From Rhodococcus sp. 06-462-5 (GTDB lineage: Bacteria; Actinomycetota; Actinomycetes; Mycobacteriales; Mycobacteriaceae), in NCBI RefSeq assembly GCF_002258315.1, contig NZ_NOYD01000048.1, positions 1 to 64,000 on the forward strand: 64,000 nucleotides of DNA. The letters are read 5' to 3'. Made by a program: the position numbers and the translations under genes. The notes under the pieces were generated by a model. The model searched no databases. It was not told where the DNA came from and worked only from the letters and a program-made list of their open reading frames with translations. This document shows, in pieces, positions 41,193-49,938 of the stretch (positions are counted from its first letter, which is position 1; each line of letters starts with the position of its first letter).

Positions 41193-42038
41193 TCAAAACA
41201 GCGTCTGTGCGGTGTAGCGGCCGTGACGTGCTTCGTTGAGTCGGGCGCTCCAGCGCTGCACGAGCCACATTTCGACGAGCTCGGGGCTGGTGCCGATGTC
41301 GGTGGCCCATGCGGTGATGAGTTCGACGTACCGGTCGTACCGGCGGCGAGTAAATCCGGTGACCGACGGATCTTCGAGCCACCCTTCGTGGATGAGTGTC
41401 GAGACACCGTATTGGTCGATCAGCTGCGCGGGACCGCCGTAGACCGAGGCTTTCACTGCCCACAGGAACGTGGCCATGAGGGACATTCCGATGCCGGGTG
41501 CATCGGGCCAACCGGACCAGGTCGAGTTCGGATGGTCGGGCACTGCGCGGTTGCGGACGCAGCTGTCGAGCACAGAGAGAGTCTTGGCGACGGGGTTCTC
41601 GTCGGGACGGCTGAGGTGCGGGTTCAGGACGTCCGGGAATCGCCGCATCGCTCTGCGATGCCGGTGACTTCCCTGCCAGGCTGCGCACAGAAACAACAGA
41701 CCGAGCGAATCATGTTCGCCTACAGCCAGATCGGTGCCAATTCGTAGATCGTTTCGCTGCACGGTGGCACCGCCGTACTCCACGATTTCTCCGTCGAGGT
41801 TGCGGCCGCGGAGTCGAAGGTTGTGACCTGCCCGGTCGAGGTGGCCGTTCCACCAATCCAGGTCCACCTCCACACCGTCGTCGAGGACATGCAGGTCGTA
41901 GCTGCGGTGCTGACACCACTGCACACAGGCCGTGGGCGGCGGGAACCCCTCGTCGAGTCGTGACATATCGCCATCGAAGCATCGGGTACCGACACAGTTG
42001 TTGGCGTTTTCGATGTCCCTGCGAACTGTCGGTCTCAT
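41193..42038 (-). CDS. OGG-fold DNA-glycosylase-like protein
   Basis: A 281-aa protein, probably of the 8-oxoguanine-glycosylase (OGG) fold group common in defence islands. The C-terminal half carries a helix-hairpin-helix-like stretch GWPDAPGIGMSLMATFLWAV, followed by the position of the catalytic Asp in AQLIDQYGVSTLI and helical ELITAWATDIGTSPELVEMWLVQRW. The Lys of bifunctional glycosylases is replaced (G-M-S instead of G-T-K), so lyase activity is doubtful. The N-terminal half is unlike known enzymes. ATG 42038 is used because the same start is conserved in the duplicated copy at 44474. Divergent from the AAA ATPase before the intervening module was inserted. Confidence 0.55.
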   Translation of the reverse strand: MRPTVRRDIENANNCVGTRCFDGDMSRLDEGFPPPTACVQWCQHRSYDLHVLDDGVEVDLDWWNGHLDRAGHNLRLRGRNLDGEIVEYGGATVQRNDLRIGTDLAVGEHDSLGLLFLCAAWQGSHRHRRAMRRFPDVLNPHLSRPDENPVAKTLSVLDSCVRNRAVPDHPNSTWSGWPDAPGIGMSLMATFLWAVKASVYGGPAQLIDQYGVSTLIHEGWLEDPSVTGFTRRRYDRYVELITAWATDIGTSPELVEMWLVQRWSARLNEARHGRYTAQTLF

Positions 42039-42103
42039 ATGGAACTGTGGGGTCTGATTAGCGATCAGAACGAACAGGGAAGTGCCGGTGACCGTTGCCG
42101 ACA
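41837..42103. repeat. 267-bp direct repeat, copy 1
   Basis: Matches 44273-44539 with no gaps and 14 mismatches by my count (about 95 percent). It covers the first 67 codons of the OGG-like gene, the divergent promoter and the first codons of the AAA ATPase. Confidence 0.92.
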
Positions 42104-42231
42104 GGCCAGTTCGAACGGTAGATGCATCCGCGGGCGTGATCAGCTGTTGTCTATCGAAGCATCTCCGCGACCTGTGCGATCGCGGACTCGAAGCGCTCAC
42201 GTCCGCCGCCGGTGTTCAACCCCCGCGCTGA
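42088..42231 (+). pseudogene. Truncated 5-prime end of an AAA-ATPase gene copy
   Basis: The AGGGAAGTGCCGGTGACC start region of the ATPase at 44524 recurs here. GTG 42088 opens with VTVAD-RP like the intact gene (VTVADNAVDRP) and then departs into an unrelated 47-codon frame that ends inside the convergent glycosylase gene. It marks the breakpoint at which the module was joined. Confidence 0.55.
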
Positions 42232-42765
42232 ACAATGAGGAATCTTCCCCGGTACGACATAGAGATCCCGGTCGATTCCTGAACGCGCCCAACCGTCACG
42301 AGCTGCGGTACCGAGCAGGAGAACGATCTCTATTCGTGGGCACAAGTCGAGGAAAGCCTTAGTCCATTGCACGGATCGAGTTCGCTCGGCAGGGGTGGAA
42401 CCGCCATTCTTGATGCCTGCGACGGGGAAGGGAACTACATTCCAGTGGACCACGTCGGCATGTGAGACACCCTGGCGGTCATATGCTTCTCGGCAATTGC
42501 GAGCCGTTCGGTCGTTGTTGTCCAGGCTCAGCAGGCCCGATCCTGTGCCGCTCTCAGCTTTGGTGGAAGGGTTGTCGAGCAGCACTAACATTCGGGCGTT
42601 AATACCACCCTGGTCTGGATCGATGTAGGGGACGTGGCCGTGCGGGATACCGACGGAATCTGCGATGACGTCAGCTAGTGAGTTCAGCGGCCGGACGTGC
42701 GGGTCTCTGATACGAGCAATTTTTTCGGCCACCACATTGGGGTCTGCGTTCCGTCCGTTCGCCAT
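42151..42765 (-). CDS. Uracil-DNA-glycosylase superfamily protein
   Basis: About 204 aa with the UDG-superfamily core. The segment LVLLDNPSTKAESGTGSG is in the position of the water-activating motif, HWNVVPFPV is a second core strand, VLLLGTAARDGW follows, and PHCSARGLNT corresponds to the H-P-S-P-type C-terminal motif with H-C-S-A. Such enzymes flip out and excise altered bases. ATG 42765 is the simplest start; GTG 42822 would add 19 residues and neither has a strong ribosome site. It is divergent from the membrane protein at 42961 and both lie between the 267-bp repeats. Confidence 0.72.
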   Translation of the reverse strand: MANGRNADPNVVAEKIARIRDPHVRPLNSLADVIADSVGIPHGHVPYIDPDQGGINARMLVLLDNPSTKAESGTGSGLLSLDNNDRTARNCREAYDRQGVSHADVVHWNVVPFPVAGIKNGGSTPAERTRSVQWTKAFLDLCPRIEIVLLLGTAARDGWARSGIDRDLYVVPGKIPHCSARGLNTGGGRERFESAIAQVAEMLR

Positions 42766-42960
42766 GCGGTAAGGATTGCACGCGCTTCCGACACGAGAGC
42801 TGTTCTTCGGTGGTGACTCCACACAGCCGACCGGACTAGACGACTAATTCTCGCGTGAATTGCACGAACAGCGTCGAGCTGACCGCCGGCGTCCGGCACA
42901 TCCAGACGGACCGGTCGGTGTGTTCGGTTATGGTGTGCAACAACGCGAGGAAGGCGACCA

Positions 42961-44262
42961 ATGTTGGAAAGCAAGTCAGAGATTCCGTTCTGGACACTAG
43001 CGACGAAAGAAGCCGTGGCACCGCTCGTCACAACAGAGGACTCGATGACGACGGCGCGTCTGAACGAGTTGCGAACAGTGCTGGCCGCATTGGTCGATGC
43101 GCCTCTCGCGACACTGGAAGCGCATCCGATGCCGAAGTCCGCCGACCTGTCAGGCGGTGTGCATCTCGAGAGCATGAGTCCGCTCGCGACACACCTCTCC
43201 CAGTTGATCAGCCAGACTGCCAAGTCAGGTGGCAGTGGTGTCACGGACACAGGTGGGGAGGTGCTGTATCGCATGGTGGTGCCGGCGAAGGTGGCCGCCC
43301 AGTTTGGTAGCGGAGTCGTCAAATCCATGACATCCAAAGCCGCGACAGGCGGAGTTTACGGCGCTCTCGTGGGTTCGTCCGGCATAGCAGCCCAGGCGAC
43401 GTTTGTTCCTGTTGCAGGTTCGGCTGCTGCTGGTGCTGTAGGCGGGTCGGCCGCTACGGCCGGCGCAGCTGTCGTCGGTGCAAGCGCTCTTACCGTCGCG
43501 GCCCCGTTGGTGCTCATGGCGGTAGCAGTCGGGCTCAACGCCCGCGCCGAGCGCAATCGCCAGCAGGCTCTTGACACGATCACGGAGATGCTCGGTGAGT
43601 TGAAGGACAACGCACTCACGGGCGAACGATCTGCGCTGAATGCGTGCATCCCGATTATCGACGCCGCCTCGGCGGTTCTTCTCGACGAAGGACGAATCGG
43701 GGCCTCACTCGGTCTGGAGACGGCGGTCTTTCACATCAATGTTGGGCTTGCGAATGCTGAAACACGGCTCGCTGCTTGGGAATCGGCTTTCGCGGGCTTC
43801 AAGGACGGCCGCGTCGAAATTCCTGAGCTCGAGAAGGCATTCAAAGGAATCGGCGGGCAAGGTGGAGAATTTCGTACTCACCTTGAACTGGCCAAGCTCT
43901 CGATCGATTTGAAGCAGCGGGTGACTGTTCTTCAAGCTGTCGAACACGCACAATCGGATCCGTCGAACTTATTCGAGAGTTTCACTCGCGCGCTAAAGCT
44001 CCACGACCAACGCGTCATTGCTTTGCAGCATCGTTTGTCGCGGCTTCTGCAGGGGTTGTCGAGTCTTGAAGTCGACCGATCGCATGGTGTACGCGACGTG
44101 GTGTTCAAGTCTAGTGCCGTGGATGCACTCCTGAGGACTTCACGCCGAGTACGCGAACTGCAGAACTCGGTCGAGCATCCCGGCGTACAGCCGGATGTCG
44201 CCATTGAGATTGCGCGTCGACGAGATGGTTCTATCGTCGTTCTTCCGGCACATTCGGCTTGA
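42961..44262 (+). CDS. Pore-former-like membrane protein of unknown function
   Basis: A 433-aa protein. An N-terminal helical region (about 1-110) leads to a long Gly/Ala-rich hydrophobic stretch (about 130-195: GVYGALVGSSGIAAQATFVPV, AAGAVGGSAATAGAAVVGAS, TVAAPLVLMAVAVGLNARAE), then amphipathic helices rich in Leu/Glu/Arg to the end. A hydrophobic hairpin between helical arms is the layout of alpha-pore-forming toxins and of membrane effectors in abortive systems. I do not recognise a named family. It ends 10 bp before the second direct repeat. Confidence 0.65.
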   Translation: MLESKSEIPFWTLATKEAVAPLVTTEDSMTTARLNELRTVLAALVDAPLATLEAHPMPKSADLSGGVHLESMSPLATHLSQLISQTAKSGGSGVTDTGGEVLYRMVVPAKVAAQFGSGVVKSMTSKAATGGVYGALVGSSGIAAQATFVPVAGSAAAGAVGGSAATAGAAVVGASALTVAAPLVLMAVAVGLNARAERNRQQALDTITEMLGELKDNALTGERSALNACIPIIDAASAVLLDEGRIGASLGLETAVFHINVGLANAETRLAAWESAFAGFKDGRVEIPELEKAFKGIGGQGGEFRTHLELAKLSIDLKQRVTVLQAVEHAQSDPSNLFESFTRALKLHDQRVIALQHRLSRLLQGLSSLEVDRSHGVRDVVFKSSAVDALLRTSRRVRELQNSVEHPGVQPDVAIEIARRRDGSIVVLPAHSA

Positions 44263-44272
44263 TCGAACTTGA

Positions 44273-44474
44273 CGAGGTGGCCGTTCCACCAATCCAGGTC
44301 TACCTCCACACCGTCTTCGAGGACATGCAGGTCGTAGCTGCGGTGCTGACACCACTGCACACGGGCCGTAGGCGGCGGAAACCCCTCGTCGAGTCGTGAC
44401 ATACCGCCATCGAAGCATCGGGTACCGACACAGTCGGCGGCGTTTCGGATGTCCCTGCGAACTGTCGGTCCCAT
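44273..44474 (-). pseudogene. Duplicated 5-prime end of the OGG-like gene
   Basis: ATG 44474 opens the same protein start as the gene at 42038 (M(R/G)PTVRRDI, CVGTRCFDG, MSRLDEGFPPPTA, CQHRSYDLHVL, WWNGHL). Homology stops after about 67 codons at 44273, where the frame runs into the pore-former-like gene on the other strand. It is a truncated duplicate created with the direct repeat. Confidence 0.85.
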
Positions 44475-44539
44475 ATGGAACTGTGGGGTCTGATTAGCCA
44501 TCAGAACGAACAGGGGAGTGCCGGTGACCGTTGCCGACA
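44273..44539. repeat. 267-bp direct repeat, copy 2
   Basis: Second copy of 41837-42103 (offset 2436 bp). Recombination between the two would remove the glycosylase/pore-former module and restore a divergent OGG-like gene and AAA-ATPase gene sharing one promoter region. Confidence 0.92.
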
Positions 44540-46974
44540 ATGCTGTCGACAGGCCACTCGTCGACGTGGTGATCGATGCCATCGACGCGGATGCCGAGCT
44601 GTCCGACGAGGTCAAGTACTTCGTTCTCGCAGCCCTCGAAGGGCCGACAGCACTACAAGAGCTTCTCGACGGCATCTCGACCCCGCACGTTCCGGAGCCG
44701 TCGGGGAGTCAGCTCCTCGAAGAGCCGGTCGGTGCATTTTTGACCTCGATCACTGTCGCGGGATTCCGCGGTATCGGGCCCAAAGCAGCGCTGGAGCTAC
44801 ACCCCGCGCCGGGCATCACGATCGTCAGTGGCCGCAACGGATCGGGAAAGTCGAGCTTTGCCGAGGCCCTCGAATTCGCGATCACCGGTTCGAGCTACCG
44901 CTGGGAGAACAAGGCCAAGCTGTGGGCCGACACCTGGCGCAATCTGCATCGGGGAGATCCGTGTGAGGTGCGGGTGGGGCTCACGATCGAAGGGTCCGAA
45001 CCGACGGTTGTCGGTGTCGACTGGACTTCCGATGCCGCCCTGAAGGGATGCTCCACCTGGACTCAGGTGGGAAAGCAGAAGCGCAGTACCGGTACCGATG
45101 CACTTGGGTGGAAGTCTGCCGTCGAATTACACCGCCCGATCCTGTCTTACGACGAAATCGGCGGACTGTTCGACGCGACGCCGTCCACCCTGCACGACGC
45201 CCTGGCCAAACTCCTCGGACTCGACGAGATCACCGATGCCGAGAAGCGACTGGCAGCGGTACTCAAGGAGATCAAGGGGCCCCGGCAACGAGCAGCGGAG
45301 AGCCTGCGCCAGCTCAAGACCTCGTTGTCGGATGCCTCGGACGATCGTGCGAAAACTGCTGCAGCCTTGGTCAGGAAGCGGGTTGCGGATCTCGACGCGG
45401 TACTGGCGCTCGCCACTGGAGCCGACGCATCGGCATCGCCCGCGCTCATCGGTTTGAAGCGGCTCGCAGCGCTGAGCGCCCCGACTCAGCAGCGTGTCGA
45501 TGAGGTGGTGGCGGAGCTTCGGGAAGCTGCGGCCGATACTTCGGAATCCGCTGATGAGGCACTGTCGGTGGTCGAGCAGAGCAACGATCTGCTCGATGCG
45601 GCACTGCGACTCCACAGTGAGACGGGCACTATCGAGTGCCCGGTCTGCGCGACGGGGACGCTCGACGATGCGTGGGCCGAGCACTCGCGGGCGCAGCTTG
45701 CCGAGCAGAGCCAGAAGCTGGCCGCCTACAAGAACAGCCGCCGCCGACGTGATCACGCGCAACGCGCCGCAGTCGAACTGGGGAACGGAATCGCCGACGC
45801 CACCGCAGTGGAGGGCGTCGACCTACCTTCATTATCCGAGTACCGAAAGTCCGTCGCCCTGGCGCGAGAGCAACCGTCGATTTCTTCCGGTGTAGCGGAT
45901 CATTTGGCTACGACGATCCCCGCGGTTATCGAGTCTGCTGAGGCACTGCGCACCGAGGCAAAGGAAGCGGCCGCTCAGCGTGAGGACACATGGGCACCGA
46001 TTGCTGGACGTCTGGCCGCGTGGGCCACTCTCGAATCCGCGGCGCGACAGGCGGATGAGGCCGTCAAGAACGTCGACGCGGCCAAGAAGTGGATTGCCTC
46101 GCATGCCAAGCAATTGAGGGATCAGCGGCTTGCTCCGATTGCTGAACAGGCACGCGACATTTGGGCCGAGTTGCGCCAGGAAAGCAATGTCGACATCGGT
46201 GCTATCAACTTGGTGGGCCACAACACCAGCAGGCGAGTGGTGATGACTGGCACGGTCGACGGCGTGGACTCCGAGGCACTGTCGGTGATGAGTCAGGGCG
46301 AGCTGCATGCATTGGCATTAGCACTGTTCATACCGAGAGCGACTACGCCGAACAGTCCGTTCAGATTCATCGTGCTTGACGACCCGATCCAGGCGATGGA
46401 TCCGGCGAAGATCGACGGCTTCATCAAGGTGCTGTCGACGCTCGCGAAGACCAGGCAGGTCATCGTGTTCTCGCACGATGATCGATTGGCCACTGCGATC
46501 AGGCAACTCGCCGTCGATGCGCGGCTAGTCGAAGTGATGCGCGAACCAGGTTCCAACATCAGTGTTTCCGAGACTCAGAATCAAGCGACCCGGTATTTCA
46601 ACGATGTGCGGGCATTGGTGTTGGACGAGAATGTGCCCGAGGACGTCAAGCGGCGAGTTGCGCCGGGCTTGTTCCGGTTGGCGCTGGAGTCGGCCGCGCA
46701 ACAGGTGTTCTATGCAAAGCAACACAGGGCGGGGGAGTCTCGGCTAAAGACCGAGGAGCGGTGGTCGGCGGTGCACAAGACTCGTAACAAGATTGCGCTG
46801 GCAGTGCACCAGGATTCCGAACGAGACCTATCGCAGTGGCTGGGCTTCCGCACCGAACGCTTCCCGACGCTCCATATCGCGAATGCCGGCACTCACAAAG
46901 GTGCAGATCAGCCGATCACATGGGAAGTGGTGAACGATCTGAAGAAGATGGTCGACGGGATTCTCGCCGAATGA
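44524..46974 (+). CDS. AAA/RecF-SMC-like ATPase of a defence operon (PtuA-like)
   Basis: An 816-aa ATPase. An N-terminal helical segment precedes Walker A GRNGSGKSS (103-111). A long coiled coil carries a zinc-hook-like CPVC (372-375). The ABC-type signature is MSQGE (589-593), Walker B FIVLDD (615-620) and the switch His is in VFSHDD. The C-terminal 130 residues form a helical domain. GTG 44524 is chosen over GTG 44518 because AGGGGAG ends 5 nt before it. The small HEPN-like gene overlaps by 4 nt and an HNH gene follows, so it most resembles the ATPase of Septu-type systems, with an extra subunit. Confidence 0.85.
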   Translation: MTVADNAVDRPLVDVVIDAIDADAELSDEVKYFVLAALEGPTALQELLDGISTPHVPEPSGSQLLEEPVGAFLTSITVAGFRGIGPKAALELHPAPGITIVSGRNGSGKSSFAEALEFAITGSSYRWENKAKLWADTWRNLHRGDPCEVRVGLTIEGSEPTVVGVDWTSDAALKGCSTWTQVGKQKRSTGTDALGWKSAVELHRPILSYDEIGGLFDATPSTLHDALAKLLGLDEITDAEKRLAAVLKEIKGPRQRAAESLRQLKTSLSDASDDRAKTAAALVRKRVADLDAVLALATGADASASPALIGLKRLAALSAPTQQRVDEVVAELREAAADTSESADEALSVVEQSNDLLDAALRLHSETGTIECPVCATGTLDDAWAEHSRAQLAEQSQKLAAYKNSRRRRDHAQRAAVELGNGIADATAVEGVDLPSLSEYRKSVALAREQPSISSGVADHLATTIPAVIESAEALRTEAKEAAAQREDTWAPIAGRLAAWATLESAARQADEAVKNVDAAKKWIASHAKQLRDQRLAPIAEQARDIWAELRQESNVDIGAINLVGHNTSRRVVMTGTVDGVDSEALSVMSQGELHALALALFIPRATTPNSPFRFIVLDDPIQAMDPAKIDGFIKVLSTLAKTRQVIVFSHDDRLATAIRQLAVDARLVEVMREPGSNISVSETQNQATRYFNDVRALVLDENVPEDVKRRVAPGLFRLALESAAQQVFYAKQHRAGESRLKTEERWSAVHKTRNKIALAVHQDSERDLSQWLGFRTERFPTLHIANAGTHKGADQPITWEVVNDLKKMVDGILAE

Positions 46975-47327
46975 CCACCGCAACGTCGCCAGCGGTTGCG
47001 TTGAGGAACGCGGAACTGCTGCTGGACGGAAGTCACGGCGCTGCAGGTGGTTCCGCGCGTCTGGCCGCGTTCCTCGCTCGTCAGGCGTTGGAGGAGCTGG
47101 TGATCCAGCGATGCGTGGCGTTGGGTGTAGATATCGAGCGACCGAGTATGCGATCGCGTTTGGTGATTCTGCGGTCGCTCGACACAGCCGAGAATGCCGA
47201 CGCTGCTGCGATGGCATGGAACAGATTGAGCAACGCATGCCATCACCATGCATATGAACTGGCACCCACGGTCGCCGAAGTGCGTCACCTCTGCGGTGTC
47301 GTTGCGATTCTGTTGGAAGGCGAATGA
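46971..47327 (+). CDS. Small HEPN-like protein
   Basis: A 118-aa all-helical protein. SARLAAFLARQALEELVIQRC resembles the first HEPN helix pair, and RLSNACHHHAYEL gives R-x5-H, within the R-x4-6-H pattern of HEPN ribonucleases. It overlaps the ATPase stop and the HNH start by 4 nt each, so it is an obligate operon partner. It could be an RNase toxin or a structural HEPN subunit. The assignment is by motif only. Confidence 0.6.
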   Translation: MTTATSPAVALRNAELLLDGSHGAAGGSARLAAFLARQALEELVIQRCVALGVDIERPSMRSRLVILRSLDTAENADAAAMAWNRLSNACHHHAYELAPTVAEVRHLCGVVAILLEGE

Positions 47328-48328
47328 CTACAGATCCAATTAGCTCCGGTGTGGCGGCGTTCATCGACCCGACCGACGACATGCTGAGAGATCAGTGGCT
47401 GTCGGTTCTTGCTCGCGAACATGTCCCTGCGGGTACTAATCAGAAGAACTTCGTTCAGTGCGAAGTCGTGCTGTGCTTCTGTGCCTCCCTGGTAATGGAC
47501 TACAGCAGATACGGAAGCGCGTCGGCCTCCCGCGCGCCGTTCCCGGTGCAGGATCTGGCCCGGGTATTCAAACGTCCACCCACGTCGATCATCGCAAAGA
47601 TGGCGAATCTGTACGGGACTCGAGCACACGGTGGCAAGCATGACCTCGAGGTGGCCGAGCGGCTGCGAGATCTCGATCTGCTGAGGGGTCTCTACTTGCG
47701 CATACTCGATGTTGCTCGGTCCCTCGGCATCGATCAGGTCGAGTTGCCAGATTTTCTTCACCTCGAGGATGGTTTCGCTTTACAGCTGGAGGGTCAGGCT
47801 GAACTCGATGTCAGTGTTGTCGAGAGTGAATTCGAACGAAAGCTTGAGCAGCACAAGCGAAAAGGTAGTACAACGGCAGTTTTGACGACGCAGAAGATGT
47901 TCACGTTTGCCGTGCGTGTGGGCCAGCATAGGTTCGCCCAATCGGTCCTAGAGAATCACCAAAACTGTTGCGTGTTCTGTGGACTCAGCGGCACCATCGC
48001 GGGACGACGTCGGCCGAGAATGATGGTGGCGAGTCATATCAAGCCGTGGCGTGATAGCTCGGATGATGAGCGGCTCGACTTCCGGAATGGACTCACCGCG
48101 TGCCCCACGCACGATGTTGCGTTCGACACCGGGCTGATCACCGTTAATCAGGATTTCAGTGTGAGCTACGCGCCTGGAGTTGAGAGCGACGTAAGAGCAA
48201 CCCCGGCACTTCGGCACGCACTGGGCAAGCCGCCGCTGGGAGAGCGGATCTTCCTAGGCCCAGACTCGGTCGCTCCGGAAATGTCCTATCTGACCTGGCA
48301 TCGGGAAAAGATCTACGTCGCTGTCTAA
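47324..48328 (+). CDS. HNH endonuclease of the AAA-ATPase operon (PtuB-like position)
   Basis: A 334-aa protein. The first 190 residues are a helical domain of unknown fold. The C-terminal HNH domain has CVFCG, then VASHIKPWRD (H of the first HNH His), the Asn in DFRNGLTACPTHD and the last His. The pair C-x2-C binds zinc. It is the likely DNA-cutting effector of the ATPase. Overlapping start (ATGA) with the HEPN-like gene. It ends 11 bp from a convergent gene. Confidence 0.85.
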   Translation: MTTDPISSGVAAFIDPTDDMLRDQWLSVLAREHVPAGTNQKNFVQCEVVLCFCASLVMDYSRYGSASASRAPFPVQDLARVFKRPPTSIIAKMANLYGTRAHGGKHDLEVAERLRDLDLLRGLYLRILDVARSLGIDQVELPDFLHLEDGFALQLEGQAELDVSVVESEFERKLEQHKRKGSTTAVLTTQKMFTFAVRVGQHRFAQSVLENHQNCCVFCGLSGTIAGRRRPRMMVASHIKPWRDSSDDERLDFRNGLTACPTHDVAFDTGLITVNQDFSVSYAPGVESDVRATPALRHALGKPPLGERIFLGPDSVAPEMSYLTWHREKIYVAV

Positions 48329-48339
48329 TACGACAATTG

Positions 48340-49938
48340 TCAGTCATCATTGGGTAGCAATTCATCAGCGAACCAGTAGCTGCATCCCAGCTCACCGGTC
48401 GAGTGGGCACCCTGGTTGTCTCGGAACCACGTCACGCAGGTTTCCGCTGCCAGTCGTCGGTCCCGGGTGAAGAGGTATCCATCGGTGCAATCGTCGAAAT
48501 GTTCAACCAAGTACCAGGTGTCGAGCTCGACGAAGTTCGTGGAGTAGTCGGCCAATCGGAGGTGACCCAACTCCGTGCGAGACCGACGCACCATGAATAC
48601 GTCATCGGCCATGACCTGGAGCTGTGCGTTCACGACATCATCGGGATCATATTCGCTGGGAATGTAGTCGCTGGGTCCTAGGTCGATGATCAGCGCGACC
48701 GGCTTGTCTGCAAGCGATTCCGTCAGCCACTCGGTCATGTGAGTCCACGAGTCGACCTCCAGGCGTGTTCCTGTGGGGGTGATGAACGCTGCGAGTCGTG
48801 CACCAGGTTCGACCAGCGCCAACCAGCCATGAAGAAACTCTCCCTGGCCGAACAGGTTGAGATTCTCTTCGCCATCTCGCCACACTCGATCGGGAACAAC
48901 CTGCCCGATGTGTAGTTCGTCGTCCTGCGCAATTTCCACCGACCAACCTGAGAAGTCGAACTGAAGGTCGGAGATGACGACGCACCGTTCGTCGTAGGTG
49001 GTGAGCGAGAAGTGCCAGCTGGGAGTGATGGACATGGGTGCTGGTTCAGTCGCAGGCAGGGCACCTGCACCGAGGAACGAAATTCGGTAGAAGTCTGCTC
49101 GGCTTGCTCGTATCCGAACGATCGAATGCTGTTCGCTGACCATATGTGCCGCTTTGGTCAAGGCGTCTGCTGCATCGACGCACGTTTGGCCGCTGCAGTC
49201 GAAATTCAGTTGTGGGAAACCAAGCGAGGACGCGGTCGGAAACGAGGTCTCGTTGGCGACCAAGCTCGAGTCGAAATCGAGTTCCGCGAATGCATTGTGC
49301 TGTACTTCGAGTGTAACTACGCAGTCTTCGTTGGTACGTGCGGACAACATGTCGGCGAAGTTTGGGGCAACCCAGTGGACTGTCTGATCGGCGTTGTCCC
49401 AGACATCCGTCCGGCAGATTTGTACCCCGAGAACGGGCCAGCGTAGTTCGAGGACGCGGGCGATACGCATTGCCAACGATCCTGCGTGGAACCATCCGGC
49501 ATGGTCGATTTCGGCAACGACTTGCACCTGCTCTGTGGTGGTCGAACGAGCGTGCAGTTCTTCGGACCACTCCGTCATCTCCCGGAGTAGTTGCAGCGCG
49601 GCGTCGTTGAATTCGGCTATGGGAGCGTCGATGTCGATGCATGCGGTGAAGCCCGGGTCGCCGATGGGGATTCCCTGAAGACCGAAAGCCTTTCGCTCGG
49701 TGACCGCGTCCGCTTCCTCGACGGTGAGGAACACCCAGTCGTCGGAGTTGATGTGATCGAGCCTTCGCTCGATGTCCGGCACCCAAGTGCGCGACGGTTT
49801 GTCGAAGCGCTCACCGTCGGCAGGGTAGTCGGGGTCTAGCGACCGGACGACGGTGACTGCCTCGCCGTGTTCGAACGCTGCACAGTAGCTGTAGGACTCG
49901 GGACAGTCATCTGTAGGGTATTTTCCGGTATTCGTCAT
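48340..49938 (-). CDS. Large hypothetical protein, last gene of the PLD-helicase operon
   Basis: A 532-aa soluble protein, acidic and without recognised motifs. ATG 49938 overlaps the preceding stop by 4 nt and gives the start MTNTGKYPTDD. The sequence has no membrane span or signal peptide. Beta-rich stretches such as SWHFSLTTYDERCVVISDLQFDFSGW suggest a globular binding domain. Position at the end of a tight operon with a nuclease and a helicase suggests a system-specific factor. Confidence 0.75.
   Translation of the reverse strand: MTNTGKYPTDDCPESYSYCAAFEHGEAVTVVRSLDPDYPADGERFDKPSRTWVPDIERRLDHINSDDWVFLTVEEADAVTERKAFGLQGIPIGDPGFTACIDIDAPIAEFNDAALQLLREMTEWSEELHARSTTTEQVQVVAEIDHAGWFHAGSLAMRIARVLELRWPVLGVQICRTDVWDNADQTVHWVAPNFADMLSARTNEDCVVTLEVQHNAFAELDFDSSLVANETSFPTASSLGFPQLNFDCSGQTCVDAADALTKAAHMVSEQHSIVRIRASRADFYRISFLGAGALPATEPAPMSITPSWHFSLTTYDERCVVISDLQFDFSGWSVEIAQDDELHIGQVVPDRVWRDGEENLNLFGQGEFLHGWLALVEPGARLAAFITPTGTRLEVDSWTHMTEWLTESLADKPVALIIDLGPSDYIPSEYDPDDVVNAQLQVMADDVFMVRRSRTELGHLRLADYSTNFVELDTWYLVEHFDDCTDGYLFTRDRRLAAETCVTWFRDNQGAHSTGELGCSYWFADELLPNDD

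Noticed and set aside
43932..44675. 247-aa reverse frame near the second direct repeat
   Set aside because: Only its first 67 codons are real, as a duplicate of the OGG-like gene; beyond 44273 it is antisense to the pore-former-like gene.
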